Part shown: positions 63,713-64,000 of the stretch, in pieces
Position numbering within the stretch: position 1 is the first letter of the stretch
How the letters are laid out: each line of letters starts with the position of its first letter
Source: Anas platyrhynchos
Lineage: Eukaryota; Chordata; Aves; Anseriformes; Anatidae
Assembly: GCF_047663525.1 (NCBI RefSeq)
Contig: NC_092588.1
Location: 150,517,501 to 150,581,500 of the forward strand
Direction: 5' to 3'
DNA length: 64,000 bases
Notes under the pieces: model-generated
Database searches by the model: none
Told to the model about the DNA's origin: nothing
Seen by the model: the letters and a program-made list of their open reading frames with translations, nothing else
Position numbers and translations under genes: made by a program

Positions 63713-64000
63713 TACGTATACACTATGCAATGCTGTCTTGCACAGCAGCTCTTTTTTTATTGCAGGATAACCATGTATTTCAGAGAACTTTAAAAGTAAG
63801 TGTGCACACACATATATAAATACTCAGACATGCATTATGCATGTGTACATACAATGTAATGTATAAATACAATTCATGATTTTAAAATATACATTTTAAA
63901 ATGTATTGCATGAGTGATAATCCTTTACATAAATTCTTCATAAAGTGAAATATGTGCAATGTCAGCAGGACAAGTTTAAGTATTTCTAATTCCACAACAC

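Larger units (their letters stand above)
53951..64000. other. Right intergenic region upstream of NOM1, no gene recognised
   Basis: This 10 kb of AT-rich DNA carries one CR1 copy (57.9 kb) and simple repeats. No LMBR1 exon, although LMBR1 is the expected next gene divergent from NOM1, is visible on either strand. Unique blocks at about 59850-60125, 62280-62370 and 62810-63070 look more constrained than their surroundings. A - strand open frame of 83 codons (60914-60663) is unrecognised. Confidence 0.5.

Overview
The window reads as bird nuclear DNA. It has long AT-rich intergenic stretches, large introns with canonical GT/AG ends, a strong CpG-rich domain and several truncated CR1 retrotransposon 3' ends. 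Their style (a GGTCCCTTCCAACC core, then TGATTCTATGA-type tails) suggests a galliform or close relative, but the species cannot be fixed from the sequence alone. Two protein-coding genes can be supported, lying tail to tail. MNX1 (HB9/HLXB9) is on the + strand (28101-31123, three coding exons, 383 aa). NOM1 is on the - strand (53826-40380, eleven coding exons, 817 aa). Every exon junction was checked for phase and the reading frame closes across both genes. The convergent MNX1-NOM1 order matches the known vertebrate synteny block (human 7q36) and argues that this is MNX1 rather than the paralogue MNR2/MNX2. Layout: 1-20 kb is gene-free, AT-rich DNA with three decayed CR1 pieces, simple repeats and a few AT/TAAT-rich blocks that look constrained. 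From 20 to 28 kb the sequence becomes CpG-rich and carries candidate conserved non-coding elements, including an E-box plus TAAT cluster at 21.34-21.72 kb that is a good candidate for the MNX1 motor-neuron enhancer. A 775-bp nearly pure purine tract (25.80-26.57 kb), a GC-rich block and a 26-unit ATT microsatellite lie just upstream of MNX1. The MNX1 promoter lacks a TATA box and has three evenly spaced CCAAT boxes. From 31.6 to 40.3 kb there are further candidate elements and a GGT-type minisatellite. NOM1 fills 40.4-53.8 kb and starts in its own CpG island at a perfect TISU/YY1 element. From 53.9 to 64 kb there is no recognisable exon, only AT-rich DNA, one CR1 copy and simple repeats; the next syntenic gene, LMBR1, is expected beyond the window. 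The two genes do unrelated jobs. MNX1 is a homeodomain transcription factor for motor-neuron and pancreatic identity. NOM1 is a nucleolar ribosome-biogenesis factor with MIF4G and MA3 domains. Their proximity is ancestral linkage. I found no rRNA, tRNA, CRISPR array or operon, and no evidence for a wholly novel system. The most interesting signals are regulatory and low-complexity features around MNX1 and the unusual ends of the NOM1 transcript.
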